Source: Datura wrightii
Lineage: Eukaryota; Streptophyta; Magnoliopsida; Solanales; Solanaceae
NCBI GenBank assembly: GCA_035772735.1
Contig: JASDFA010000007.1
Span: 83,847,501 to 83,911,500 of the forward strand
Reading direction: 5' to 3'
DNA length: 64,000 nt
In this document: piece after piece, positions 1-11,218 of the stretch
How the letters are laid out: each line of letters opens with the position of its first letter
Position numbering within the stretch: position 1 is the first letter of the stretch
Position numbers and translations under genes: made by a program
The notes under the pieces: model-generated
Databases searched by the model: none
Told to the model about the DNA's origin: nothing
What the model saw: only the letters and a program-made list of their open reading frames with translations

Positions 1-370
1 GGTTCCTTCCAACGAGTCGTGGTCTCAATCCATTGAATGCACTTGAATTCTCAACCCACAAAAAATGACTTGAAACAATTGGCCATTTCTCCTTACCACG
101 AATCATGGGATGCCCCGTTGTTTCCCCATCAGCCTAAGTTCAGTCCTTCCAATGACTAGTAATAATGACTCCTTGATCCTGACAACGAGTTGTTACACCG
201 CCTGTTGTCACCACTGCCTCCCTGAACACCCATACCATGACAGCTTACAATGACTCGTGCTAACCAACCACGAGTCGTTGAGTCGCCCGTCCTATGATGT
301 TTTTTTCAGTTTTCTGCACTTTTCAAATTCAACTCCTGGGTCTAATCTTAGGCCTTCCCGAGGTATTACA
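1..370 (-). repeat. G1 3' LTR, truncated by window edge
   Basis: This aligns with the outer part of the G1 5' LTR (4870-5244), including the ACGAGTCGT-rich stretch. On the minus strand it begins TGTAATACC, directly after the PPT. Confidence 0.88.
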
Positions 371-405
371 ATATCTCCCCCTTGGAAACATTCGTCCTCG
401 AATGT
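371..405 (-). promoter_or_regulatory. G1 PPT with upstream AGGA-loop hairpin
   Basis: On the minus strand, CCAAGGGGGAGATAT immediately precedes the LTR terminus TGTAATACC, the expected position of the plus-strand primer. Just upstream (388-405) is a perfect 7-bp hairpin, ACATTCG-AGGA-CGAATGT. The same hairpin with compensated arms lies beside the PPT in G4 and, in related form, in A1 and A3/A4. Confidence 0.8.
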
Positions 406-632
406 AGGAAACAAGCAGCAAATAGAGACATACAATTTATCATAGCTATATACTAATCATTTTAACCGAAATTTTTACGGGATGACTACCTCTGAATAAA
501 ACCACATAGCTGAACTGATCTCACACTTCACATACACATTCATACACATAAAAGAAACTTGTACACATTAACTGGGCATGAAAACTAGATAGAGTCATAG
601 GGAAAACATGATACCTCAAGTCGGAACTGAGC

Positions 633-1300
633 CGATAGAGAACAAATGTAGGTATCTAGCCATCATATCCGCTTCGGCTTCCCACGTAGCTCCCTCAACA
701 TGCTGATTTCTCCATAAAACCTCAACTGAAGCTACTTCTTTGTTTCTCTATTTTCGAACCTGACGATCCAAAATTTCAACGGGAATTTCTTCATAATTGA
801 GGTTGTCTACCGGGACTACCAAGGCTGGATCACCAAACATTTTTTCAAAAGCGACACATGAAAGACGAGATGAACTGAAGATAACTCCGGTGGCAAGTCC
901 AACTCATATGCCACTTTACCAACTCTTCTCACAACCTGGTAGGGACCAACATATGAAGGACTGAGTTTCCCTTTCTTTTCAAATCGCATCACTCCCTTCA
1001 TGGGAGAATACCTTCAAAAACACCCAATCGTCAACCTCAACTCAAGATCCCTCCTCCTCGCATAAGACTTTTGGTGACTAGGGGCTATTTTCAATCATTC
1101 CCTTATTATCTGAACCTCCTCCGTAGCTTCATGACATGAATTTGGCCATATTATTGTTGCCTTACCAATCTCGAACTACCCGATGGGCGATTTTCATCTT
1201 TGCCCGTAAAGAGACTCAAACGGAGCCATCCCAATGCTGGCATGGTATCTGCTATTGTCGGCAAACTCAATAAGAGGCAATGATCATCCTAACTACCCTG
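633..1300 (-). pseudogene. G1 integrase C-terminus and chromodomain-like end
   Basis: Minus-strand pieces match the end of plant chromovirus-type integrases. A remnant of the core end lies near 1200-1260 (LYG followed by Q/R). The DNA-binding C-terminal part is 816-1001 (VMRFEKKGKLSP, VGPYQVVRRVGKVAYELDLP, VFHVSLL). A chromodomain-like tail lies at 640-760 (ILDRQVRK, VLWRNQ, ATWEAEADM). The pieces are in different frames with stops, so no intact protein can be made. The order agrees with the PPT and 3' LTR that follow. Confidence 0.8.
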
Positions 1301-2660
1301 TTATTGAAGTACCCCATCTCCACCTTTGAAACAACCTCTACCTTCATATCTGAATGACCACCTTCGACCTTACTAATATAGGATCCTCACCTTAGCTAGC
1401 TTTTCCCCCTGTCATCAAGAAAAATTCCGGTCCATCCTAAACCATGTCACCACACCTTATACTTAGAATCATGCTAAACACACAAAACATTCAAATCCAC
1501 CTGAAGCTCATTTGGAATCATCGGGACACAACCCAAATATGCAATTCAACCGTAAACCACATTCTAGACCTGTTGGAATCATCAACCACTGATATCAGGT
1601 TGTTTTATCGAAAGTCGACCATGGTCAAACTCAACCTCCTTAAAGCTCCCGACTTAACCAAAAAGTTCAAATTACTCCCGAATCACCTCGGGACCCACAC
1701 AACTACCCAACTAAGTCATAAATCACCATCATGTACTAACAGAACTTTCAGACCCAAATTCAAGCTCGTTAACCTGAAATGTTGAATTTGGTCAAAGCTC
1801 TCAAACATTAAACCTCCCAAAAACCGAGAATCTTATCCAATTTTCATTGGATCATCTTGGAAATTGTGTCATCCATCCCCACAAGTCATAAGTAGAAAAA
1901 TACAGATACGAAAAGGTTCAAACTAAGGAAACGGGTCAAAATCACGAAATGACCATGTGGGTGGTTGCACTTCTAGGTTTTGGCTAATCATTGCACTCTT
2001 TTAACTTCTACATGCCTGGAACCTATAGTAGGGGTAGGGAGTTATCCTCAATGTACACATCTTAACTATCATTTACATCGTCGGGAACACCCATAGAGCC
2101 TAGAGTAAGGAAATCATGAGCACAAATTATTCAAGGAATCCAAGCTAGGTATGTACCTAATATAACATGATTCTCATGAGCAGATAAGGCAGATCTTAAG
2201 GACTGAGTTTATAAACCTGAGCATAATAAGGGATATGAGCTCACATACGCAACAATGGTTATACAATGAAGCTAAATTTATGGAGTCATGGAGTAATGTT
2301 GGAATCGCTGACTGATGGGGTTGCCCATCACCTTAGAGTTCTGAACATAAGCATGGGTTGAGCGTAACATCAAGCGACATACAAGAGAAACATCTAAATG
2401 AGAATGGGTTAACTATCCCTAAGTACAATCTCTAGAACTTCTTTGCTAAAACTTAAGACCCGACATGACCCTTCACTTACCATCTCTCTCTTAGATTAGA
2501 GATATCATTCTAGGGCTCTGGGACCCTTTGTTACAGTTGGACTAATATCACTAGCTCTAGACTGCTCATTCACCTCTAAAGCTATCACTGAACATTTCAT
2601 ACTCTTAGCCATTACCTACCTCCCACAAAATAGATCTCATACTAAGGTGCATACAGGAAT
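1301..2660. other. G1 internal stretch with no recognisable coding
   Basis: This lies between the integrase and gag relics, where protease, RT, RNase H and the integrase core should be. I recognise no domain on either strand and see no LTR ends or tandem repeats. It may be badly decayed pol, unrelated filler from recombination, or an untranslated region. Confidence 0.5.
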
Positions 2661-2699
2661 CCCGTACCTTGTACAGTAGGCTCTCGGAACTAGAAATCA

Positions 2700-3442
2700 T
2701 GGTAGGTTTGATGGAAAAGCTTATAACATACCTGAGACGTACATCTGAGGTCGACCACCACTCGCTCTTGACACCCTATGCTGTGAAAGTGGGCGACTTG
2801 CTGAAACTAATAGAGAGGGATTTAGAGAACGACCTTTCCGACCATCCCGCTTGGCTGCAGTGCAATCCTTGTGTTTATGACCGAGTTGGCCACAATAAAA
2901 ACTAATATCTGAACTTTCCAAGCATTCTCCTTGGTGGTGCTTCCTGCAACACCGCAAGTTGGGTAAGTAATCTCCCTCACCCGGGGCTTGTATCCTCGAG
3001 CTTGGGCTTGAGACTTCTTATGGATTTGAGAGTGACTCCCCCTACTCGACCCTTGTTGGGACCCCTTAAGGTCACCAGCCCTAGACCTCTTGTTCTTCCT
3101 CCTACCCTCTCTATACTTCCCAACCACACTCGAGTTACCAACCTCCGGTGGGATCTCCTTTATGAGTCCTTAAGTCCCAATAACTGCTTCTTCCCCGATA
3201 GGGTTCACCAGTGCGATCGCCCGCTGGCCAAGCTGGGTGATCATAGCTCGCATCAACACTCTAAGAGCAGCTCCGAGCTCCACATCAGTAACTTGCATGG
3301 AATCCCTTGGAGTTGGTGGTGCTGGGTGACTTCCATCATTATTATGAGAAGACATGTTTTTGTGTACACATATCACATGAGTTAGAGGAAGAGAGAGAGT
3401 TAAACTCATGGAACGAGGTAGAATCATGAAGGAAGGGAACAT
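2700..3442 (-). pseudogene. G1 gag fragments with zinc-knuckle remnant
   Basis: Minus-strand gag pieces follow the PBS. Near 3170-3360 an N-terminal segment reads MSSHNNDGSHPAPP and then ELGAALRVLMRAMITQ, resembling the start of plant Ty3/gypsy gag. Around 2840-2960 is a nucleocapsid remnant, FYCGQLGHKHKDC. It keeps the C-X4-H-X4-C part of a CCHC knuckle but has Ser where the first Cys belongs. Between them is a basic linker in another frame. Most of the central gag domain is missing. Gag would form the virus-like particle in the cytoplasm; this copy cannot. Confidence 0.7.
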
Positions 3443-3550
3443 TTACTAAATGTATCGTAGCCTCTTCGTCATAGGTGTAGCGCGCTTCACACCCTTGAAA
3501 AAGACTCTACTTAACGTGACTTTTAGACACCCTGGGACACTTCAAACCAT

Positions 3551-3563
3551 TGCTCCGATACCA
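3551..3563 (-). promoter_or_regulatory. G1 primer-binding site (initiator tRNA-Met)
   Basis: The minus strand reads TGGTATCGGAGCA four bases after the LTR end. The usual plant iMet PBS is TGGTATCAGAGC, so there is one A-to-G mismatch. Confidence 0.88.
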
Positions 3564-3567
3564 ATTT

Positions 3568-5244
3568 TGTCATGACCCAGATGTACACCCGGATCGTAGA
3601 CACGGGACAAGGGACCTCGAGAGACCCAAGTTGACCCATGGCATAAGCATGCATCTAATCTTAATCAAATAAGCGGAATACTTAGTATCAAAGCGGAAAT
3701 GTAATCATAGTGTAACACCCAAAAGTACTAGACATATACATAAGCTGAGTTCTACATACCGTCTGAAAGACTTTACTACATATGATGGGTTGATGGGACA
3801 CCGACGTAGTCCTTTGAATGCCGGGTCGCTCGGTGCTAGACTCGGCTTCCAAAAACATGCATATTGGATCATATGTAAATCAATAACATCATGCATTAAA
3901 ATTTCATTGGCTAAAATATAACATTTATCATCATTAATCCCCTTTAAAATATGCTTAGCCAAGAATCAATGGCCCTTTCCATCGGCCAACATCATAAATC
4001 GATAAATCATGTAATTCGTTCATAAATCGTAAATCATTCTTCAATATGTGGGCATTGCCCAATACTTTGACATACTCGATTCTTTCAAAAATATACTCAT
4101 AAACATGGTAACTTTAAATCATGCTTTTCCATCATCAATAAACTCAAAATATTGAATATTCATCATAAATCATAACTTTCATGAACTCTCATCAATGGAC
4201 ATTCTAGATTTAAAAAGCTTGAAATTTTTTTTCAAGAGAATAATATATAACCTTCTCATCATTCATAATTCAACAATTAAAACTCAATTAAATCAAACCC
4301 ATAAAGAGAAATCACATTTCATGCATTTGGGTAAAACCCCATGGAATTGAATAGGAGAATTCATGATTTAATCAAAATTTGGGCATGGTGTGAAAGGATT
4401 CACTCATTCTAAACCCTACATACCTGAGGTAGACTGATTTCAATATTCCTTGAATACCCACAAAGAAATTGATGGAATTTTGGAGAAGAAGACCTTGAAT
4501 CTCCCTAAAATCCCTCTAAAAGCTCTTGCATGGGAATGGGTATGCATTAGGGACTTAACCCATCTTATCATACTCAGGAAAACACAAAATGACATAGTTT
4601 AGGGTCTCAAAGCATGGGAAAGTTGAAATTGCCCTTAATGAAATTTCCCTTGAAAATTGCTCCGGACGGACCAACGACTGATCTAATGGGTCGTTGCATG
4701 ATACCATGACTCGTGGTATCGAGTCGTTGGGTCCACTGCCTCACAAAAAACCTCAGGTTCCTCCCACGAGTCGTCAGGATGAGTCGTTGCTTCAATCAAT
4801 GGGTCGTTGGATCGACCGTCATCAATTGCTTGACCCTTCTGACTTCCTTTACCACGAGCCTCACCACGACTCATGGTGCCTTCCAATGAGTCGTGGTCTC
4901 AATCCATTGCATGAACTGGAATTATCAACCAACAAAAAACGACTTGAAACAACGGGCCGTTTCTCCTCACCACGAATCGTGGGATGCCCCGTTGTTTCCC
5001 CATCAGCCTAAGGTCAGTCCTTCCAATGACTGGTAAGAATGACTCGTTGTTTTTGACAACGAGTCATTACACCATCCATTGTCACCACTGCCTCCCTAAA
5101 CTCCCATACCATGACAGCTTACGAAGACTCGTGGTATCCAACCATGAGTCTCTGAGTCACCCATCCTGTGATGTTTTTGGCAGTTGTCTGCACTTTTCAA
5201 ATTTAACTCCCGAGTCTAATCTTAGGCCTTCCAGGGGTATTACA
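3568..5244 (-). repeat. G1 5' LTR (about 1.68 kb)
   Basis: On the minus strand it starts TGTAATACC at 5244 and ends TCATGACA at 3568, followed by the PBS. The U3-side half (about 4670-5165) is packed with ACGAGTCGT/ACGACTCGT-type 9-mers, and the remainder is AT-rich. The solo LTR S1 (32056-34199) starts with related sequence (TGTAACA..., AAGTCCCTAAG...TTAGA) and has a similar palindrome cluster. The G5 fragment matches the inner end. Confidence 0.87.
4673..5162. repeat. Cluster of ACGASTCGT odd palindromes in G1 LTR
   Basis: About a dozen copies of a 9-bp odd palindrome (ACGA-G/C-TCGT) and one-base variants (GAGTCGTTG, ACGAGTCGT, ACGACTCAT, CGAGTCGTTGG) occur in both orientations within 490 bp of the U3 side. 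The first ~270 bp of the window shows the same in the other LTR. Confidence 0.75.
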
Positions 5245-5640
5245 TCAGAACCAGTATTAGGTTTTCCAGAAGGATTAGAGTTTTATGCAATGTACTACGA
5301 TGCTTCGAGCATCGGGTTAGGATGTATTCTGATTCAACATGGTAAGATAATTGCTTACGCTTCAAGACAATTGAGGAAGCATGAAAAGAACTACTCCACC
5401 CATGATCTAGAATTGGCCGCATTAATTCATGCCTTGAATATGTGGAGGCATTATCTGTATGGTGTCAACGTAGATATTTTTACTAATCATAAGAGCTTCC
5501 AGTACATCTTTACACAAAAAAAGTTGAATCTGCAGCAGCGTCGCTGATTAGAGCTGTTGAAGGATTATGATGTGAACATTTTATATCACCCGAGAAAAGC
5601 CAACGTTGTAGAAGATGCCCTCAGTCATAAATCGATGGGA
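5245..5640 (+). pseudogene. G2 RNase H domain (fragment)
   Basis: Reading starts at the G1 insertion junction with EPVLGFPEG and continues through YDASSIGLGCILIQHGK, IAYASRQLRKHEKNY, HDLELAALIHAL and HYLYGVNVDIFTNHKS, then DYDVNILYHP, NVVEDALS. This is the RNase H domain of Ty3/gypsy pol, which degrades the RNA strand during reverse transcription. The first acidic residue (DAS), a Glu in LELAA and an Asp in VDIFTNH are present. A TGA near 5548 breaks it where related copies read TGG. The RT upstream is outside the window, beyond G1. An apparent reading frame beginning near 4984 in G1 LTR and running into this domain is a junction artefact. Confidence 0.88.
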
Positions 5641-5929
5641 AGTTTGGCATATTTGAAGCCCGAACAGTGGGAAATGGCTCGAGAATTGCATCAATTAGCC
5701 AGTTTGGCCGTCCGAATAGTAGACTCGAGAGATAGTGGAACAGTGATCTAGAATATTGCAGTATCATCCTTAGTTGTAGAGGTGAAAGAACGACAATACG
5801 AAGACCCTAACCTGTCCCATCTCAGAGATAAATCTCACCAAGGGGAAATATTAGCTTTTGAAGTAATCGTAGGCGGGGTCCTGAGATGTGGAGTCACCTC
5901 TGTGTTCTGGACGTGGCAGGACTTTGCCA

Positions 5930-7100
5930 GCAGATCATGGAAGAGGTAAATTATTCCCGTTATTCTCTTCACCCAGGTTCAACATAAATGTATCATGAAA
6001 TAAAAGAGATTTACTAGTGGCCGAGAATGAAGAAGGAAATAGCGTAATTTATTGCACAATGTCCAAATTGCCAGTAGGTGAAGGAAGAACACCAAAAACC
6101 CAGCGGATTGACATAGGAGATAGCAGTGCCTATGTGGAAATGGGAAGCTATCAATATGGATTTTGTGACTGGATTACCCCGTACCAGACGCAAATTTGAT
6201 TCTATCTAGGTGATTGTTGACAGATTGACGAAATCAACTCATTTTCTGCTAGTCAGGGCTACCTTCTCAGCTAAGGACTATGCCGAACTATATATCATAG
6301 AGATAGTTTGATTGCATGGAGTTCCAATATCAATCATCTCTGATAGAGGGGCACAATTTACAACAAAATTCTGGCAGTCCTTTTAGAAGGGCCTGGGGAC
6401 GCATGTTAACCTGAGTACGGCCTTCCATCCTCATACAGATCGGAAAGCAGAACGTACAATTCAGATGCTCCAGGATATGTTACGGGCGTGCGTGATAGAC
6501 TTTGGGGGCAGCTGGGATGAACATTTACCCCTTATTGACTTGGCTTATAATAACAGTTATCATTCAGCGATCTAGATGGCGCCCTATGAGGCCTTATATG
6601 GAAGGAAATGCATGTCCCCAATTGGTTGGTTCGATGTTGGAGAATCATAGTTAATTGGGCCAGAACTAATCCTCCGGTCAAAAGAAAAAGTGAAATTTAT
6701 CAGAGAAGGCTGCTGATAGCACAGAGCTGGCAGAAATGTTACGCTGATGTATGGTGTATGAACCTGGAGTTCGATATAGGTGATTGGGTATTTCTGAAGG
6801 TTTCGCCAATGAAGGGCGTGATGAGGTTTGGTAAAAAGGGCAAGCTTAGCCCAAGATTTATAGGACCGCACCGAATCCTCTGGAGGATAGGCCAGGTGGT
6901 GTACGAGCTAGATTTTCCTTCAGAATTAGAATCTGTCCACTAGGTATTTCATGTATCGATCTTATGGAAGTGCAGAGGAGATCCTTACCGAATTGTGCCA
7001 GTTGAGGATGTTCATATTTCTGAGGAGTTAGCCTATGAAGACGTTCTAGTAGCCATATTATATCGGCAGGTTCGTAGGTTGAGAACTAAAGATGTCGCTT
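5930..7100 (+). pseudogene. G2 integrase, broken by stops and cut by G3
   Basis: The HHCC zinc-binding region is at about 5945-6090 (SLHPG, YHEIKEIY, AQCPNCQ). The catalytic core spans about 6120-6560, with DFVTGLP, ISDRGAQF and KAERTIQ marking the DDE residues. The C-terminal region runs 6600-7100 (WFDVGES, VSPMKGVMRFGKKGKLSP, VVYELDFPSELESVH, LRTKDVA). Stops include four that look like CAG to TAG, one CGA to TGA and one TGG to TAG. The frame is cut at base 7100 by the G3 LTR and resumes at 26444. Integrase would insert the cDNA into chromatin; this copy is dead. Confidence 0.88.
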
Positions 7101-7942
7101 TGTAACGCCCCGCCTTGGGGGGTATGACTGGCACCTGGTGCCCTAGTAGGACCTAGACTGCTAACCGGTGAGCCTAAGCACATCTGGTTCCTGGCTAGCT
7201 CTAACTCAGATTTTTGGAAACAATGGGCTATATAACGGCTGTAAACACAGCCTTGGGCCGACTGGGCCTATAGCCACCTGTATAAGACTTCAGCTAACCA
7301 GAAACATACTTACATAGGGGGAAACCTATGTGGGCCGACAAGGCCACCATGCTGTCTAGTTATCTGTAACTCAACAATAAAATATTGAATAACTACGTGA
7401 CCAGCAAGGTGACCACTACTATCAGACTATGGCCCCACACAACCAACATAATCAACAATGCTAAACAGCTAAACAAAACGCACGGCCTCACACGACCGGC
7501 ACAACTAACCACAGGGAGATGAATATATACAATCTGCAAGCCTCTATGAGTACTGTTGAAATGGTCGGGACAGGGCCCCGGCCTACCCATGCTGTACAAT
7601 AAAAGAAAATGAACTACACCTCTAAATATCAAGCTCCGGATGACTGGAGCTGATAACTCTATAGGCTGGCTAGAATTACGAGGGATCATCTCCTTGTCTA
7701 TGAGTACCTGCAGGCAAGTAATGCACGCCCCAAACGGGCGTCAGTACCACTGGTACTGAGTATGCAAAGCAACTGGATACAACTGAATACAAATAACATA
7801 ACTAGCAATTCTGAATAGCAGGAGATAACTGAATCTGTAAGAGCTAATATAAACTGAATCAGACTTTCTGTGCTGTGATAGGGCAGGAGCATACCTGTAG
7901 ACGCGGCGGCTTGCTGTCTATTAACTACTATATAGCACATAA

Positions 7943-7949
<7 letters not shown>

Positions 7950-7997
<48 letters not shown>
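7950..7997. repeat. (AT)n microsatellite in G3 3' LTR
   Basis: An uninterrupted AT dinucleotide run of about 24 units. The 5' LTR has a shorter run at about 16833-16874. Confidence 0.95.
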
Positions 7998-7998
<1 letters not shown>

Positions 7999-8676
7999 CA
8001 AACAAGAGCCAATACCAACCCCCATAAGCCGGATGGCGCCAAGCAAGCAAACAATCTATATACCCCTACCCGGGTCAAAACCAGCTAAATATAAGTCACT
8101 CCACTCATCTGCTAACTACGAGCACCTCTGCCGACCCCCTGGGTCTCCAGCTCGGGCCATAGCCTCCGATATAAATAACCATGTCTGAGCCTAGAGGACT
8201 CCTATACTGCATCTGTAACTGTAACTGTATCTAAATCTGTTCCCTGGGTGCTTGCGCACAACAGGGCTATCTGTACTGTAATGCTGATCAGCCTGTTATG
8301 GGGAAAGCTTTATCCCATCTTCGTCCAAACTAGGGATGGCATGCAACTCCTCGGAGTGATGTAAACCCACCCGCTCAGTGGGCGACAAAGTTACCAACCC
8401 AGGGGCAGCGAGGACGCTCAAAAGGGTGCCCTCACGACACAACCAAGTCTCAACAAACAATAAGCACATATATAGCAAGCATGTTTAAACTAAAAAATAC
8501 TATCTGAATTTTGATTTCTCATTCTGATCTCTTTCTGTATTATACTGATTCTCATACTGCTTTATACTAAATATGTGACCTTTATCTAACTGCATTGCTA
8601 ATCTGTAGCCAATATACTATCTAACTGTATGGCTATACTGTAGTCAAGATATCATCTTTCTGTATGGCTAATCTGT

Positions 8677-9000
8677 AGCCAAGATACTATCTGACTGTCT
8701 GATTTTACTTTACTAACTCTTATTCTGAATATTTGTCATATTATTCTAGAAACATGCTTGCTAATAACATACAAGGCTATACTGAGCCAAGATACTATCT
8801 GACTGTCTGATTTTACTTTACTAACTCTTATTCTGAATATCTGTCATATTATTCTAGAAACATGCTTGCTAATAACATACTAGGATATACTGAGCCAAGA
8901 TACTATCTGACTGTATGATTTTACTTTACTAACTCTTATTCTGAATATCTATCATATTATTCTAGAAACATGCTTGCTAATAACATACTAGGCTATACTG
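8677..9000. repeat. Tandem 108-bp repeat, three units
   Basis: Units start at 8677, 8785 and 8893, with a fourth partial start at 9001. Each begins AGCCAAGATACTATCTGACT and ends in ...AACATAC plus a TAGGCTATACTG-like joint. The corresponding 5' LTR region (about 25420-25530) holds one unit, so the array expanded in this LTR after insertion. Confidence 0.93.
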
Positions 9001-9679
9001 AGTCTGGAATACTAACTTGCCATTTTGGCGCATGCTTTACTAACTTTCGGACTGAGTATGATATAACAACGCAAACCAGATTTACTGAACTTGCACAATA
9101 CTCAATATTCAACTCCGGGAATTCTACTACGGAGTTTACTGTGCTATACAAGGCTAAAACTACTAACTTGCCGAAGAAACTGGCTTTACATACCTTAACC
9201 TCGGTTCATCCGACTAACAGACGAAGCTCGGTCAGTACTCCAACTATTTCTCCCAACTGCATTTACATATATGTCAATTAGAACTAAATACACCAATATT
9301 CTGAAAGAAAACATCACTTTCAATATATTTATAGCCTAAACTTTGGCTTATTGAAAGACGGTAAAAAACTCACTATTTCTTGAAAGTCCAGAAGGGAGAA
9401 ATATTCACTTTAAGGCTAGGAGTATATTGACACTAATTTGGAGCAATTCCACTTACCTTAGTTCGGTAGCACGACGATTCACCGGCCGAATTTCGCGAAA
9501 CTAAATCCGTAGGAATGCTCCGTACTGCTTAATACCTCGGTATCTGGAGTTAATTTGAGTTTGGACCGCATTTGACGGCGTAATCGAGCGATAATTTAAT
9601 AGTACTTTCGCACCCTCTCTGTTTTCTCATGAGTTCTGGAAATTATTTGATATCATAATGAAATGAAGCGAAGTGGAGG

Positions 9680-9792
9680 CTTTATATACTTGGGCCTAGA
9701 CAGGGCCAACGTGTCACGGAGCTAACGCGGAGGCTCCACCTCCGTGACACTTTGCCATCGCGGAGGGGCTCTGTCCCGGCTCCTTCCACGAT
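9680..9792 (-). promoter_or_regulatory. G3 3' LTR promoter: TATATAAAG with CGTGTCACGGAG cassette
   Basis: The minus-strand TATA-like box TATATAAAG is at 9680-9688. About 20-100 bp upstream (9709-9792) is a GC-rich block: ACGTGTCACGGAG, CGCGGAGG, CTCCGTGACAC and ATCGCGGAGG. The 5' LTR has the same arrangement at 26208-26322. Confidence 0.7.
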
Positions 9793-9906
9793 GGTTCGAT
9801 AGGTTTCTCGTCCGGTCTTTTCCCAGGCCTTTATCTAGCATGTATGGCTTTCAAATACTCTCAACCAACACGCAAATAGGTGTTGGAAATTTTATGGGGT
9901 GTAACA

Positions 9907-9939
9907 TTCTCCCCCCCTTTAAGAACATTCGTCCTCGAA
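9907..9939 (-). promoter_or_regulatory. G3 PPT and AGGA-loop hairpin
   Basis: The minus strand reads CTTAAAGGGGGGGAGAA directly before the LTR terminus TGTTACACC. The hairpin TTCG-AGGA-CGAA is at 9928-9939, a shortened form of the G1 and G4 hairpins. Confidence 0.85.
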
Positions 9940-10175
9940 AGAAAACTTCTATCTAGAGGACTTCTCAACTTACTCAACTTGTTTCTAGAAAAATTTCGGC
10001 AGAGTTTCCCCTGTAATATGGACTATCCCAAAAACCTGAAATGCAGAAAAGTCCCATACAGGTACTCCACACAATACTATAGTATTTAAATGACAGATTA
10101 AAATAGACCTTCTCATTTATATGTATACTATAAGGCACTGCATAAGATAATAATACTAACATACCTGTCGCCTGA

Positions 10176-10328
10176 CTAGGCTTGAAATAAATGAGGGTAT
10201 TTGGTCTTCATATCTTCCTTCGCCTCCCAAGTCATCTCCTCTCGGTTCTTGTTACACCATAATACCTTGACAGACGCAATATCTTTAGTTCTCAATCTAC
10301 GAATCTGTGTGTCTAGGATAGCTACTGG
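10176..10328 (-). pseudogene. G3 chromodomain-like end of integrase
   Basis: The minus strand reads VAILDTQIRRLRTKDIA, SVKVLWCNKN, EEMTWEAKEDM and KYPHLFQA, then stop. This is the usual C-terminal end of chromodomain-type Ty3/gypsy integrase. Upstream the frame is separated by the 890-bp MITE; the 8-bp duplication covers the Val-Ala codons. The chromodomain is thought to guide integration into chromatin with particular histone marks. Confidence 0.82.
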
Positions 10329-11218
10329 TAGGGGTGGGCATTCGGTTTTTCGGTTTGGTTTCTTTAAATTTCGGTTCGGTTTTTTCGGTTTTCGGTTTTT
10401 CATGTAGTGTACCGAACACCGAACCAAACTAATTCGGTTCGGTTCAATTTTTTTCAAATTCGGTTCGGTTTTTTCGGTTTTTCTAATTCAGTTTTTTCGG
10501 TTATGGGCCTAATTAATGGGCTATTTTTTAACTTACAAAATGAGCTACTTTTTAAATTAAAAATGAGTTGTTTTATCTTTTTAAATTCAAAATAAATTAT
10601 TTTAAGTTTGAATTCTAAAGTTTAATTCAACTAAACTTAATTTTAACTTTTTAAATAAAGAAAATAGTGGGATCAATTGATTTACATTTAGTAGTACATA
10701 CATAACATTTGAATTTTTGATAATAAATTTTCTCATATGCTTAATATCCTTATAACAAAACCAATAAAAAGTTAAGGGTCTTTTAAGATTTTAATAATCT
10801 ATGGTCCCTAATTTCTTGTTAAATAAATATTATATATTTCATTTTTCTTTCAAAGCATATTAATAATAGTAAGAATTTTCTTAACATGCTAAAACTATTA
10901 TAAAACTTGTTATTTGTAAAAAAAACTTAAGCAATTGTATCAATTCTATAAATAATTCTCTAAATGTAAATGTGCTTTGAGATTTGGGTTAGGTGTAGTA
11001 TTTTTATTTTTTTGAAATTAAGTTATAATTTAAAAAAAAATGTAAAATTTCGGTTAAACCAAAAAACCGAAATATGAAAACCGAAAACCGAACCGAAAAA
11101 CCGAAATTAAAAAAAAAAACCGAAACCGAACTGAAAAACCGAAAAAACCGAAACCGAAAAATCGAATTAATTCGGTTCGGTTCGGTTTTTCGGTTTTCAG
11201 TTTTTTTGCCCACCCCTA
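10329..11218. mobile_element. hAT-like MITE with 8-bp target duplication
   Basis: Terminal inverted repeats are TAGGGGTGGGCA at the left and its complement at the right. Flanks GCTACTGG (10321-10328) and GCTACTAG (11219-11226) form an 8-bp target duplication with one difference. The subterminal 100-130 bp on each side are built of CGGTTTTTCGGTTCGGTT-type repeats in inverted orientation, and the centre is AT-rich. No transposase frame exists, so it is non-autonomous. An 8-bp duplication and this terminus fit the hAT superfamily. Reading frames that continue from integrase into the MITE are artefacts. Confidence 0.88.

Larger units (their letters stand above)
1..5244 (-). mobile_element. G1: internally deleted Ty3/gypsy element
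   Basis: Read on the minus strand, the order is 5' LTR (5244 to 3568), a PBS matching initiator tRNA-Met, gag pieces, an unrecognised stretch, an integrase C-terminus with chromodomain-like end, a PPT, and a 3' LTR that runs off the window at base 1. The two LTRs align (for example 4870-5244 with 1-370), which fixes orientation and ends. Protease, RT, RNase H and the integrase catalytic core are absent or unrecognisable, so the internal 3.2 kb is a deletion derivative. The right end abuts RNase H sequence of G2 on the other strand, so G1 inserted into G2. The 5-bp target duplication cannot be checked because the left end lies outside. Confidence 0.85.
7101..9906 (-). repeat. G3 3' LTR (2806 bp)
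   Basis: The left end reads TGTAACGCC and the right end TGTAACA, next to the PPT. It aligns with 16044-17028 plus 24892-26443. It is about 270 bp longer than the 5' copy, mainly because of a 108-bp unit present three times here and once there, plus about 60 bp (roughly 7592-7655) missing from the 5' copy. Open frames in this LTR, including one running through the AT repeat, are not conserved and are not genes. Confidence 0.88.

Noticed and set aside
1301..2660. Possible undescribed gene inside G1
   Set aside because: The longest frame (1444-1785) starts and ends without conserved motifs and has no matching copy elsewhere in the window.
4984..5547. 187-codon plus-strand frame with RNase H sequence
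   Set aside because: Its start lies in the G1 LTR of the opposite element; it is a chance fusion across the insertion junction. Only the RNase H part is annotated.
7698..8078. 126-codon minus-strand frame with a long Tyr-Ile run
   Set aside because: The run is the (AT)n microsatellite of the G3 LTR read as codons; the other LTR copy does not preserve the frame.
8677..9000. CRISPR-like or centromeric satellite array
   Set aside because: Three contiguous 108-bp units without spacers inside an LTR of plant DNA; a local tandem expansion explains it.
10407..10595. Phe-rich short frames near 10200-10600 and 11004-11213
   Set aside because: They are readings of the CGGTTTTT subterminal repeats of the MITE.
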